DNA from: Bradyrhizobium archetypum
GTDB lineage: Bacteria; Pseudomonadota; Alphaproteobacteria; Rhizobiales; Xanthobacteraceae
Length of the DNA stretch: 64,000 nucleotides
Direction: 5' to 3'
Assembly (NCBI RefSeq): GCF_013114835.1
Contig: NZ_JAAVLW010000001.1
Coordinates: 372,001 to 436,000, forward strand
Under the pieces are notes generated by a model that saw only the letters and a program-made list of their open reading frames with translations, was not told the origin of the DNA and made no database searches. Made by a program: the position numbers and the translations under genes. The first letter of the stretch is position 1, and the number at the start of each line of letters is the position of its first letter. Below are positions 25,899 to 33,887 of this stretch, piece after piece.

Positions 25899-26651
25899 AT
25901 GTCAGTCCCCCGTCTCAAGCGCATCGTTCTCACCGGCGCCATGCTGTCGCTGGCCGTCTTAGCGAGCGGTTGCTCCTCGATCGACCGTCTGTCGCAGATC
26001 GGCGAAAAGCCGAAGCTGACGGAGATCGAAAACCCGACTACGCAGCCTGGCTACAAGCCGGTGCAGATGCCGATGCCGAAGCCGGAGCAGGCTTCCTACA
26101 ATGCCAACTCGCTGTGGCGGAACGGCAGCCGCGCCTTCTTCAAGGACCAGCGCGCTGCCCGCGTCGGCGATCTCCTGACGGTGACCGTCAACATCACCGA
26201 CAAGGCCAACCTGTCCAACGAGACCCAGCGCAGCCGCTCCAGCAAGGAGGACTCCGGGGTTACCGACTTCCTCGGCGCGAGCACCATCACGCAGGCGAAC
26301 AAGATCCTGCCCGGCAAGATCCTGACCACGGACTCGACGTCGTCAAGCGACGGCAAGGGCTCGGTCAACCGCCAGGAGTCCCTGACCACCAACGTCGCCG
26401 CCGTGGTGACGCAGGTGCTGCCGAACGGCAATCTCGTCGTCGAAGGCAAGCAGGAGATCCGCGTCAACTTCGAAATCCGCGAGCTGATCGTCGCCGGCAT
26501 TGTCCGCCCCGAAGACATCCAGAGCGACAACACCATCGATTCCAGCAAGATCGCGCAGGCGCGCATCGCCTATGGCGGCCGCGGCCAGATCACCGACGTG
26601 CAGCAGCCGCGCTACGGCCAGCAGGTGATGGACGTGCTGCTGCCGTTCTAG
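25899..26651 (+). CDS. flgH: Flagellar L-ring lipoprotein FlgH
   Basis: FlgH forms the L ring in the outer membrane. The 250-residue product has a lipoprotein signal (LAVLASGCSS, modified cysteine near residue 26), then SLWRNGSRAFFKDQRAARVGDLLTV and the C-terminal LIVAGIVRPEDIQSDNTI and IAYGGRGQITDVQQPRY motifs that are diagnostic. It lies six bases after flgA and is followed by a strong terminator hairpin. Confidence 0.97.
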   Translation: MSVPRLKRIVLTGAMLSLAVLASGCSSIDRLSQIGEKPKLTEIENPTTQPGYKPVQMPMPKPEQASYNANSLWRNGSRAFFKDQRAARVGDLLTVTVNITDKANLSNETQRSRSSKEDSGVTDFLGASTITQANKILPGKILTTDSTSSSDGKGSVNRQESLTTNVAAVVTQVLPNGNLVVEGKQEIRVNFEIRELIVAGIVRPEDIQSDNTIDSSKIAQARIAYGGRGQITDVQQPRYGQQVMDVLLPF

Positions 26652-26710
26652 ACTTCCGTTCCGAGCTCCCACATCTCGTCGCGAACCTAGGCGCGACGGA
26701 GATGTTCAAC

Positions 26711-26752
26711 GCGGCCCTCGCTAGCTCCCCTGGCGAGGGCCGCGGTCGTTTT
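26711..26752 (+). terminator. Rho-independent terminator after flgH
   Basis: A perfect 11-base stem, GCGGCCCTCGC against GCGAGGGCCGC, with an 11-base loop is followed by GGTCGTTTT. It lies 60 bases past the flgH stop and marks the end of flgF-flgG-flgA-flgH. Confidence 0.7.
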
Positions 26753-26904
26753 CGAGCGGTGCAATTAACAGAACGCGAAAGGCGGCTGGCAGCATCTGAG
26801 CTTCAGTTCGACGATAGGACGCGACTCCTGTCGATGCGACAATCTCTCCGGAACGTTTGGCGTCACCTCTTCGTTTCCATCCATCAACCGCAACGGAGGG
26901 AACC

Positions 26905-27264
26905 ATGTCTCTGGAAGCGAACGAAACCGGCAACCTGATCGGCAGCGACAAGGTCGAGGGAACTGCGGTCTATGGCGCTGATGGCAACAAGATCGGCTCG
27001 ATCGAACGCGTCATGATCGACAAGAAAAGTGGCAGGGTGTCCTACGCCGTACTGTCCTTCGGCGGCTTTCTCGGCATTGGTGACGACCACTATCCGCTGC
27101 CGTGGCAATCGCTGAAATACGACACCTCGCTCGGCGGCTATGTAACCGGCGTCACGGAAGCTCAGCTCAAGGGCGCGCCGCATTACCGCAATGACAACAC
27201 CTGGAACTGGAGCGATCCAACAAGCACTCGCGCCGTCAACGACTATTACGGCGTCGCGATCTGA
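26905..27264 (+). CDS. PRC-barrel domain protein
   Basis: The 119-residue protein carries one PRC-barrel domain (LIGSDKVEGTAVYGADGNKI, then RVMIDKKSGRVSYAVLSFGGFLG and PLPWQSLKYD). Free-standing PRC-barrel proteins are common in rhizobia and often stress associated; the molecular role is unknown. The ATG at 26905 is preceded by an excellent GGAGGG site. A hairpin terminator follows. Confidence 0.88.
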   Translation: MSLEANETGNLIGSDKVEGTAVYGADGNKIGSIERVMIDKKSGRVSYAVLSFGGFLGIGDDHYPLPWQSLKYDTSLGGYVTGVTEAQLKGAPHYRNDNTWNWSDPTSTRAVNDYYGVAI

Positions 27265-27289
27265 TCGCAATCATGCGTTGACCTGCGAC

Positions 27290-27313
27290 GGGCCCGCCGC
27301 GGATGGCGGGCCC
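27290..27313 (+). terminator. Hairpin terminator after the PRC-barrel gene
   Basis: GGGCCCGCC-GCGGAT-GGCGGGCCC is a perfect nine-base stem 25 bases after the stop codon. The T-rich tail is short, so strength is uncertain. Confidence 0.5.
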
Positions 27314-27393
27314 TTCGAATGCAGATGCGTTCGCTTTGTTGGCAGCGAACTAATCCTGCCGCTTTGCGTTGAGCATTCGCGGGAGGCAGAGCA

Positions 27394-27474
27394 ATGGCAA
27401 AATTCTTCCTGATCGTTATTGCCGTCAGCGTCGCCATTTTGCTGGCGATGAGCGCGTATGTCATCAGCCTGTAA
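27394..27474 (+). CDS. 26-residue single-helix membrane protein
   Basis: The short frame encodes MAKFFLIVIAVSVAIL followed by LAMSAYVISL, which is essentially one transmembrane helix. A GGGAGGCAG ribosome site lies at good distance before the ATG at 27394. Such microproteins are often missed in annotation. It could be an independent small gene or the distal gene after the PRC-barrel gene. Function is unknown. Confidence 0.5.
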   Translation: MAKFFLIVIAVSVAILLAMSAYVISL

Positions 27475-27759
27475 CGGGCGATTCAACTTGCAAGCAGTTC
27501 GACCAGATTCATCAGATGAGGACTCGGTGAGCGGCCATCGTCCCGAAATCTCGTCTGGGGCGTAGTTCGCCTCGCGTCCCAGGCGTGGCCCATCGTCGCG
27601 GCCGCGGTTCGAGACCGCGCCTTCCTACTTCGTCCAAGATGAAAAGGCAGGCCCCGGCGCTCTCGGGGGAAGGATCGCACCGGAGCCTGACAAGGTTACC
27701 GCGTGTCTAAAGACACCATTGCATAATTTTCCCATTTAAGGATGGTTCCTGCGTGAACG

Positions 27760-28023
27760 TCACTTCTTCATGGTTCCGCCGGGAGAGGTGGCATCGCCCT
27801 TCTTGTCCACGGCACCCGCGGTCCCCGCCCCTTGCGTGCTGGGGTCCTTCGGCGAAGGCTGGGTGCTGCCGGTGGTCGTGCTGCTGTTCATGTCTTTGCC
27901 GGTAGTCGCCTTCGAAGCGGGTTCGTCGGTCTGGGCACTGCCGCTCGCCGCATTGCCCTGCGCGAGCGCAGCGGTGCTGGCGAGCGCGAGGGCTGCTGCG
28001 AGCGAAATCGATTTCATCTTCAT
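27760..28023 (-). CDS. Small exported low-complexity protein
   Basis: The 87-residue product begins MKMKSISLAAALALASTAALA, a clear signal peptide, and the mature 65 residues are rich in glycine, serine, threonine and lysine (for example SSTTTGSTQPSPKDPSTQGAG). It looks disordered. Similar tiny secreted proteins are common in Bradyrhizobium. I chose the ATG at 28023 because it puts the signal peptide at the N-terminus. Confidence 0.65.
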   Translation of the reverse strand: MKMKSISLAAALALASTAALAQGNAASGSAQTDEPASKATTGKDMNSSTTTGSTQPSPKDPSTQGAGTAGAVDKKGDATSPGGTMKK

Positions 28024-28527
28024 CGTCGTTTCCCGTCTGTGCGCGCCCCACCAATCAATGGCGACAGTCGGCATACGTTCCTGCATCCTCGGAAGTGCGC
28101 CCATGGTTGCACGCAGGACATGCGGCGTCCCATCCCGCTGTCCGTCCTGTCCTTGCAGCGGCGCAGACCAACAGCGATCAAATACTTTCGCGAAGACTTC
28201 GGTCGGCACATGGCCGGTCGATACATGGTTAACGGACTCGTGGGCGGCAAGATCGCGTGGTCAGGGCCATCGATTGCCTGCGTCAGGCGGCGAAACGCCG
28301 CCGAGCCTGACCAGTCTTTCGATTAACCATTAATTCGCTGGGCACCCGGCGACCTTGCGCCCTCTTTCTTTTTTGAGGGAACCGTTTAGCATGATCTCGG
28401 GGCTAAGAGCCTTGGGGACACGACGAATACATCCAGTTGCCGGTGAACGCAGGCGATCGAGTATTCCAGAGACAGTGTGATGGAAACGACAGGTCGCGGC
28501 GTACCAGTTACCCCGCAAAGGCGGGCT
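28024..28527. other. Intergenic region before the SspB-like gene
   Basis: This 504-base region has no convincing gene. It contains a hairpin GGCGGCG-AAA-CGCCGCC near 28287-28303, flanked by TCA/TGA complementary bases, and an AT-rich TTAACCATTAATTCG segment near 28323-28337 that could belong to a promoter for the gene at 28528. Confidence 0.4.
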
Positions 28528-28905
28528 ATGACCATCTCTCGTGAGGCAATACTTCTCCTCCTTGCGATCCTCATCCCAATAACGCCGGCATTTGCCGAGC
28601 CGTGCAGCAAGCCGGCATCGCGCTCCAAGATCGCCGAGACGCTCAAGCTCGCATCGGAGCAGCGGCCGGTCAATATCACGTTCCGCACCGGCGCCGAGGG
28701 CGTGAAACTGTCGGTTGGCCTCAAGTCGAAATACCCCGACGATATGACCATCATCCTGCAGCAGGATTTCGAGCAGTTGAACATAAAGGAAGACCGCTTC
28801 GAGGTCTTGATGCGTTTCATGGGGAATCGGGAACGGCTCACCGTGCCCTTCAACGCCATCAAGGCATTTTGGGATAAGTCCGAGTTGAAGTGCTCCGACG
28901 GCTGA
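28528..28905 (+). CDS. SspB-like protein with a signal peptide
   Basis: SspB proteins are cytoplasmic adaptors that deliver ssrA-tagged proteins to ClpXP. This 125-residue product has the SspB core: NITFRTGAEGVKLSVGL, then KYPDDMTIILQQDFEQL, FEVLMRF and ERLTVPFNAIKAF, with the same strand order and spacing as alphaproteobacterial SspB. It differs in starting with an apparent signal peptide (REAILLLLAILIPITPAFA, cleavage near AFA-EP), so the domain should be periplasmic, where ClpXP is absent. The acidic C-terminal ClpX-binding tail is also missing: the protein ends after KSELKCSDG. Two cysteines of the mature form (near its two ends) could form a disulphide. Confidence 0.7.
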   Translation: MTISREAILLLLAILIPITPAFAEPCSKPASRSKIAETLKLASEQRPVNITFRTGAEGVKLSVGLKSKYPDDMTIILQQDFEQLNIKEDRFEVLMRFMGNRERLTVPFNAIKAFWDKSELKCSDG

Positions 28906-28908
28906 TGT

Positions 28909-29409
28909 CTAGCCCGGCATCGCCCGGCCGATCAGGGCGCAGAGCGCTGTCATGCGCGCGATCGGATGTTCGACGAACAGGCGGCAGGAAGCGAGCGCGC
29001 CCTTCAGCGATTCCGGCGAGGGCGCCGGCTTCAGTTGCGCAGCCAGAATCGCGCCATGCGCATGCCCAAGCGCGCGAATCGAAAGCGTGAGCGCATTCAG
29101 CCGACCTTTGCGAATGAGCGCGCGCTTGGTCGCGTGGACGCCGGCGGCGAGCAGGGTTTCGGTCGAAAAGCCCGGCCAATCGGGCAGCGCCATCGTTCGC
29201 CTGACGGCTTCGGCATGCAACGGCGCGTCGCCGAGATAGAGCGGACGCACCGACGACCACGTCCATTCCAGCGCACCCGGCATGGTCGCGAGGTTGCGCC
29301 AGATCAGGTTGACCACGCTGGTAGCGAGCACCTTGCGAATATCGGCATAGATGTCCGCAATTTCGCCGCGCGCTTCGGATTCGAGAACCGATGGAACGCT
29401 CTCAGCCAT
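28909..29409 (-). CDS. Possible DehI-like halocarboxylic acid dehalogenase family protein
   Basis: The 166-residue product starts MAESVPSVLESEARGEIADIY and includes DIRKVLATSVVNLIWRNLATMPGALEW, which resembles the helical DehI fold. It then has further helices with no clear catalytic signature visible to me. The ATG at 29409 is chosen over a longer frame. It follows the hydratase-like gene by ten bases, so both are probably one transcript acting on small organic acids. The family call is tentative. Confidence 0.5.
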   Translation of the reverse strand: MAESVPSVLESEARGEIADIYADIRKVLATSVVNLIWRNLATMPGALEWTWSSVRPLYLGDAPLHAEAVRRTMALPDWPGFSTETLLAAGVHATKRALIRKGRLNALTLSIRALGHAHGAILAAQLKPAPSPESLKGALASCRLFVEHPIARMTALCALIGRAMPG

Positions 29410-29419
29410 CCCTGTTATT

Positions 29420-30205
29420 TCATGTGAATTTGGCTTCCGCCGTGCCCAGGCCCTCGAGCTCCATCCTGACGGCATCGCCCGCATCGAGCCATACGGTCTT
29501 GACTAGACTGCCGGTGAGAACGATCTGCCCCGCATGCAACCCCTTGCCCTCCTCGGCGAGATGATTGGCGAGCCAGGCCAGCGCATTGTGGGGATGGCCG
29601 AGCACGTCGGCGCCGGTGCCGTAGCCGGCCTCCTTGCCGTTGACGATGACACGGCCCTTGACCGTGAGCAGGTCCGGCGCCCTGGTGCGCGTCACCGCCT
29701 TGCCCAGCACGCAGCCGGCGGCGAAGAAATCGTCGGCAATAAGCGTCGGTGCGCCCATCGTCTCCCATTTGACGTAGCGGTCGTCGACGATCTCGATCGC
29801 GGCATGATAGGCCTCGATCGCCTCCATCATCCATTCCGCGGTGAACGGGGCTTCCGACGGCGCGAGGCTGCGTGCGAGCCGCACCGCGATCTCGCATTCG
29901 ACCCCGACACGGACGTAATCGCCATGGGGCAGCTTAGCACGGCTGTCGTGAACGCCCTTGGCGAATACGCCGCCGGCGCAGGGATGGGGGATGTCGAGAT
30001 ATTGCTGCATCACCGCACTGGTGCAGCCGATCTTGTACCCAACCAGGCTGCCCGCCTCCGGCAGCAGGAGATCGTGAACCGCCCGTTGAATGCGATAGCC
30101 CTCTGCCTCACTGTCGGGCATGAGATCAGCAGGAAGCGAAGCCAGCGGCGTGCGATTGCGGCGGGCGGTAACGATGGTCTGGGCGGCCGCAAGAATGTTA
30201 TCCAT
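29420..30205 (-). CDS. 2-keto-4-pentenoate hydratase / fumarylacetoacetate hydrolase family enzyme
   Basis: The 261-residue enzyme has the MhpD-like fold: YRIQRAVHDLLLPEAGSLVGYKIGCTS near the N-terminus, the metal-site segment VECEIAVRLARSL, an AAIEIVDDRY block and the C-terminal LGHPHNALAWLANHL and LTGSLVKTVWLDAGD motifs. Members hydrate or decarboxylate keto acids in aromatic catabolism; the substrate here is unknown. The start at 30205 avoids eight extra residues of the longer frame. Confidence 0.88.
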   Translation of the reverse strand: MDNILAAAQTIVTARRNRTPLASLPADLMPDSEAEGYRIQRAVHDLLLPEAGSLVGYKIGCTSAVMQQYLDIPHPCAGGVFAKGVHDSRAKLPHGDYVRVGVECEIAVRLARSLAPSEAPFTAEWMMEAIEAYHAAIEIVDDRYVKWETMGAPTLIADDFFAAGCVLGKAVTRTRAPDLLTVKGRVIVNGKEAGYGTGADVLGHPHNALAWLANHLAEEGKGLHAGQIVLTGSLVKTVWLDAGDAVRMELEGLGTAEAKFT

Positions 30206-30271
30206 CAGCGGCGGCTTTCTCGTTTGCAACCTGCAGCACTGACCGCATGCGGTCAGATATCAGGCATTGCC

Positions 30272-30637
30272 CTACTCGTCGCGATAAACCTTCTCGCGCT
30301 TCTCGTGACGTTCCTGCGCTTCCACCGACAGCGTTGCAATGGGGCGAGCCTCCAGCCTCTTGAGCGAGATCGGTTCGCCGGTCTCCTCGCAATAGCCGTA
30401 GGTGTTGTCCTCAATGCGTTGCAGCGCGGCGTCGATCTTGGAGATCAGCTTGCGCTGGCGGTCGCGGGCGCGCAATTCGATGGCGCGATCGGTTTCGGAA
30501 GAGGCGCGATCAGCGAGATCCGGGTGATTGACGTTCTCTTCCTGAAGAGTTTGCAGGGTGATCTTCGATTCCCTCAGGATCTCATCCTTCCACGCCAGCA
30601 GCTTGGCGCGAAAATAATCGCGCTGCCGCTCGTTCAT
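30272..30637 (-). CDS. dksA: RNA polymerase-binding regulator DksA
   Basis: DksA binds RNA polymerase and with ppGpp tunes transcription. The product has the coiled coil (FRAKLLAWKDEILRESKITL), the tip (LADRASSETDRAIELRARDRQ) and the C-terminal globular part. Only one cysteine of the zinc site remains (YGYCEETGEP), which is normal for the alphaproteobacterial CxxT type. The ATG at 30637 is the conservative start. However, conserved-looking residues LALEKLKNYRPSEKEPF continue upstream in frame to about 30688 without an ATG (CTG at 30688, TTG at 30682), so the true start may be non-canonical and further upstream. Confidence 0.9.
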   Translation of the reverse strand: MNERQRDYFRAKLLAWKDEILRESKITLQTLQEENVNHPDLADRASSETDRAIELRARDRQRKLISKIDAALQRIEDNTYGYCEETGEPISLKRLEARPIATLSVEAQERHEKREKVYRDE

Positions 30638-30836
30638 GAAAGGCTCTTTTTCGGAGGGTCGATAGTTCTTCAACTTTTCCAAGGCCAGCCCATCTTCACG
30701 TGCAAGGCGGGGCGGAAAATTGTCCGTCCGCGCGGGCCTTATATAGCGGCGGGTTGTGACAGACAATATCGGCCCCACGCTTGGGGGCACCTCCCCCAAG
30801 GCCTTGCACAGCCAAAGTTATCGGGACCGCCCGCCC

Positions 30837-31448
30837 CTAGTAGCCGACTGTGAATCGCTGGCGGATATGGGCCGGCCGCTCGATCTCGTCGGCGAGTGCA
30901 ACTGCGAAGTCTTCGAAGGAAATCGAGCTTTTTCCGTCTGCAGCGGTCAACAGTTGGTCGGTCCCAAGACGGAACTTGCCGGTCCGCTCGCCGGCGACGA
31001 ACAGAGCCGAGGGCGACAGGAAGGTCCAGTTGAGTTCCTTCTCGGCCCGGAGCAGGTCGAGGAAGGCGGCGCCCTTCTCGGCTTCCGCCTTGTATGCCAC
31101 GGGGAAACCCGGGGTGGTGACCAGCCGGACGCCCGGGGCCACTTCGAGGCTGCCGGCCCCACCAACGACAAGGTACCTACCAACCTTCGATTCCTTGGCG
31201 GCGCCGATCAGCTTCACCGGGTCGCTGGCAAGGAAATGAACCGAACTGATCGCGGCATCGTGGCCGGCCAGCAGCCGGGCGAGCCCTGCCTGGTCCATGA
31301 CGTCGCCCTCGATCGGCGTGACGTTGGGCTGGGCAACAACCTTTTCGGGGTGGCGGACGATGGCGGTCACGCTATGGCCACGGCGGGCGAGTTCGGCGGT
31401 GATGCGCGAACCGGCATTGCCGGACGCGCCGATGACGGCGATTTTCAT
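30837..31448 (-). CDS. NAD(P)-binding oxidoreductase, NmrA-like
   Basis: The 203-residue protein starts MKIAVIGASGNAGSRITAEL with the Rossmann GxxGxxG motif, and continues RRGHSVTAIVRHPEKV and later VGRYLVVGGAGSLEV. This is the atypical short-chain NAD(P)H-binding group that includes quinone oxidoreductase and NmrA-like proteins. No catalytic YxxxK is evident. It is divergent from the HxlR regulator, and such pairs often form a redox or electrophile response unit. Confidence 0.87.
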   Translation of the reverse strand: MKIAVIGASGNAGSRITAELARRGHSVTAIVRHPEKVVAQPNVTPIEGDVMDQAGLARLLAGHDAAISSVHFLASDPVKLIGAAKESKVGRYLVVGGAGSLEVAPGVRLVTTPGFPVAYKAEAEKGAAFLDLLRAEKELNWTFLSPSALFVAGERTGKFRLGTDQLLTAADGKSSISFEDFAVALADEIERPAHIRQRFTVGY

Positions 31449-31563
31449 GGAAGTCTCCCTTGCGATACGCGAATGTGGTATCCAGGAGTGACTAGATAGC
31501 GAAAGGGATGTAAGTGTGAAGAGAGCACCTTTGGGTCACCTGATTACGCCGGAGTAACCACGC

Positions 31564-31953
31564 GTGAGAGTCGCCAATTCAAGAACGCCGAACGCCTATT
31601 CGGCTGATTGTCCGACCCGCCAGATTCTCGATCGCGTCGGCGACAAATGGGCGGTGTTAATCCTTCTTCTCGTGCGCGACGAGCCGATGCGTTTCAATGC
31701 GTTACGTCGCAGCATTGAAGGCATATCGCAGAAGATGCTCAGCCAGGTTCTCAAATCGCTTGAACGCGACGGGCTGATCAAACGCCGCGTCATCGCAACC
31801 GTACCGGTGACGGTGGAGTATTCGATCACGCCGCTCGGCGCGACGCTCGCCGATGCCGTCGATCCGTTGCGTGAGTGGGCGGAGAAGAACCTGAAGGAAG
31901 TGCTGAACGCGCAGCGCCGTTACGATGCGGCGCGCAAGGAGATGGCGGCGTGA
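31564..31953 (+). CDS. HxlR-family transcription regulator
   Basis: The 129-residue protein has the HxlR winged-helix signature: CPTRQILDRVGDKWAVLILLL, RFNALRRSIEGISQKMLSQVLKSLERDGLI and VEYSITPLGATL. An N-terminal cysteine (DCPTRQ) is in the position used for sensing in several members. The start is GTG at 31564. It is divergent from the NmrA-like oxidoreductase, which it probably controls through the 115-base shared promoter. Confidence 0.9.
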   Translation: MRVANSRTPNAYSADCPTRQILDRVGDKWAVLILLLVRDEPMRFNALRRSIEGISQKMLSQVLKSLERDGLIKRRVIATVPVTVEYSITPLGATLADAVDPLREWAEKNLKEVLNAQRRYDAARKEMAA

Positions 31954-31967
31954 AGCCTATCCACGGC

Positions 31968-32071
31968 TGTCATGCCCCGCTTCAAGCGGGGCATCCAGTA
32001 CGCTGTGGCTTCACGGTCAAAAACGGGCTTCTCCGGAATACTGGGTTGCCCGGTCAAGCCGGGCAATGACA
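31968..32071. repeat. Palindromic intergenic repeat
   Basis: The outer arms TGTCATGCCC and GGGCAATGACA are inverted, and each carries its own hairpin (CCCCGCTTCAAGCGGGG and GCCCGGTCAAGCCGGGC). A second inner pair CCAGTA/TACTGG supports one large fold. It is another member of the dispersed Bradyrhizobium-type palindromic elements, here between the HxlR gene and fliX, where it may also terminate both convergent transcripts. Confidence 0.75.
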
Positions 32072-32078
32072 TTCGGTA

Positions 32079-32495
32079 CTAGAACCGCTGCCCGGCCTTG
32101 GCCAGTTCGACTTCGACCCGCAGTTCGATCTCGGCCAATACCGCATCGAGGCCGGGATCGCCCGAGGAGGACTTCAGATTGGCCGCGGCATCGCGCAACC
32201 GGCTCACGGTCGAAGTGTCGAGATTGCCTGAGAGCAGCCCAAGCTTGAGTTCGTCGAGCACGTCGAGCGCCCCCCTGCCCCGCGCGACCGAACGCTTGCG
32301 GCGCTCGGTCGGGTCTTCGACACCCTGCAGCGCGAGCAGCGCATCGATGCTGCCGGCGGCCTTGGGCGCTGTGGCCGAGCGCGTCTCCTCGGTCGTAGCC
32401 GGCGTTTCCGGCAATGAAAAGCCGGTCGAACTGGTTCGCCGCGTGCGGCTCGCGGGCGATCCTAGCGTGGTGCCGTTCGGTCCGTAGATGCGCAT
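32079..32495 (-). CDS. fliX: Flagellar assembly regulator FliX
   Basis: FliX couples completion of early flagellar structures to the sigma54 activator FlbD. The 138-residue protein has the family N-terminus (MRIYGPNGTTLGSPASRTRR, then STGFSLP), an IDALLALQGV segment with arginine-rich RRKRSVARGRGALDVLDEL, and a C-terminal helix LDAVLAEIELRVEVELAK. It is divergent from flgI, as in Caulobacter. A near-consensus CtrA box lies about 50 bases upstream. Confidence 0.9.
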   Translation of the reverse strand: MRIYGPNGTTLGSPASRTRRTSSTGFSLPETPATTEETRSATAPKAAGSIDALLALQGVEDPTERRKRSVARGRGALDVLDELKLGLLSGNLDTSTVSRLRDAAANLKSSSGDPGLDAVLAEIELRVEVELAKAGQRF

Positions 32496-32541
32496 CGTTG
32501 GTGATCTCGCCGTGAGAGTCGGGAGACCTTCGCCTTCCTAT

Positions 32542-32558
32542 GGTTAATGATGCGTAAA
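32542..32558 (-). promoter_or_regulatory. Near-consensus CtrA box upstream of fliX
   Basis: Read on the minus strand the sequence is TTTA-CGCATCA-TTAACC, one mismatch from TTAA-N7-TTAAC. It is about 50 bases upstream of fliX. In Caulobacter fliX is a CtrA-controlled class II gene, which fits. Confidence 0.45.
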
Positions 32559-32675
32559 CGGCCCGGCAAAATCTGCCGACATGCGGCAGTTTCGCCCGGC
32601 ATGGTGAAGCCGAAGCGGCATCGCCAGTCCGACAAACATTTCGCAATATCAATTAGTTACATCACAAACGCGACA

Positions 32676-32691
32676 TGGCACGCCGCTCGCA
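32676..32691 (+). promoter_or_regulatory. Candidate sigma54 promoter of flgI
   Basis: TGGCACGCCGCTCGCA has GG and GC separated by exactly ten bases and a perfect TGGCAC -24 element; the -12 half is TCGC. It lies about 72 bases before the flgI ATG. Confidence 0.68.
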
Positions 32692-32762
32692 TAGTTAATA
32701 GCGGACCGCCGCCATGGGAGTGGCGCCAACGGTCCGCTGGAATATCTCGAGGGGGAGAGAGG

Positions 32763-33887
32763 ATGCTTGGCGTCCGTTCGGCAAGACTGATTTGGGCGGC
32801 CTGCGCCGCGCTGCTGGCGCTGGCGCTACTGCCCTCGTCGGCGAGCGCAACGTCGCGGATCAAGGACCTCGCCAACATCGAAGGCGTACGGCAGAACCAG
32901 TTGATCGGCTACGGCCTTGTCGTCGGCCTCAACGGCACCGGCGACACCTTGAACAACATTCCCTTCACCAAGCAATCGCTGCAGGCGATGCTGGAACGCA
33001 TGGGCGTCAACATCCGTGGCGCCACCATCCGCACCGGCAACGTCGCCGCCGTCATGGTCACCGGCAACCTGCCGGCCTTCGGCACGCAAGGCACGCGGAT
33101 GGACGTCACTGTCTCCGCGCTCGGCGACGCCAAGAACCTGCAGGGCGGCACCCTGCTCGTTACCCCGCTGCTCGGCGCCGACGGTAACGTCTATGCGGTC
33201 GCCCAGGGCTCGCTCGCGATCTCCGGCTTCCAGGCCGAAGGCGAAGCCGCCAAGATCGTGCGCGGCGTGCCGACCGTGGGTCGCATCGCCAATGGCGCCA
33301 TCATCGAGCGCGAGATCGAATTTGCGCTCAATCGCCTGCCTAATGTCCGGCTGGCGTTGCGCAACGCCGACTTTACCACAGCCAAGCGCATTGCGGCGGC
33401 CGTCAACGACTTCCTCGGTGTCAAGACCGCCGAGCCGATCGATCCCTCCACGGTGCAGCTCGCGATACCTGCCGAGTTCAAGGGTAACGTCGTCGCCTTC
33501 CTCACCGAGATCGAACAATTGCAGGTCGATCCGGATCTCGCGGCCAAGATCGTGATCGACGAGCGTTCCGGCATTATCGTAATGGGTCGCGACGTTCGTG
33601 TCGCCACCGTGGCGGTGGCGCAAGGCAATCTTACCGTGACCATTTCCGAAAGCCCGCAAGTGAGCCAGCCCAATCCGCTGTCGCGCGGCCGGACAGTGGT
33701 GACGCCGCGCACTGGCGTCAGCGTCAGCGAGGACGGCAAGAAATTCGCGGTTGTCAAGGACGGCGTCTCGCTGCAGCAACTCGTCGATGGCTTGAACAGC
33801 CTCGGCATCGGCCCTCGTGACCTGATCGGCATCCTGCAGGCGATCAAAGCCGCCGGTGCGATCCAGGCCGACATCGAGGTAATGTGA
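32763..33887 (+). CDS. flgI: Flagellar P-ring protein FlgI
   Basis: FlgI forms the periplasmic P ring. The 374-residue protein has a signal peptide (ACAALLALALLPSSASA), then SRIKDLANIEGVRQNQLIGYGLVVGLNGTGD-type sequence, PFTKQSLQAMLERMG and the C-terminal ISESPQVSQPNPLS motif. The start at 32763 follows GAGAGAGG and places the signal peptide correctly; a longer frame from 32547 does not. It is first of flgI-cheL-flgN-like. Confidence 0.97.
   Translation: MLGVRSARLIWAACAALLALALLPSSASATSRIKDLANIEGVRQNQLIGYGLVVGLNGTGDTLNNIPFTKQSLQAMLERMGVNIRGATIRTGNVAAVMVTGNLPAFGTQGTRMDVTVSALGDAKNLQGGTLLVTPLLGADGNVYAVAQGSLAISGFQAEGEAAKIVRGVPTVGRIANGAIIEREIEFALNRLPNVRLALRNADFTTAKRIAAAVNDFLGVKTAEPIDPSTVQLAIPAEFKGNVVAFLTEIEQLQVDPDLAAKIVIDERSGIIVMGRDVRVATVAVAQGNLTVTISESPQVSQPNPLSRGRTVVTPRTGVSVSEDGKKFAVVKDGVSLQQLVDGLNSLGIGPRDLIGILQAIKAAGAIQADIEVM

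Noticed and set aside
25808..26938. 376-residue frame overlapping flgA and flgH
   Set aside because: The translation is a frame-shifted version of flgH, low in hydrophobic pattern and rich in R, P and Q.
27590..27640. tRNA-like GGTTCGAGACC segment
   Set aside because: Only a T-arm-like stretch is present; no acceptor, D or anticodon stems could be drawn.
29534..30853. 439-residue plus-strand frame over the hydratase and dksA
   Set aside because: It covers two recognisable genes on the opposite strand and crosses their promoter region.
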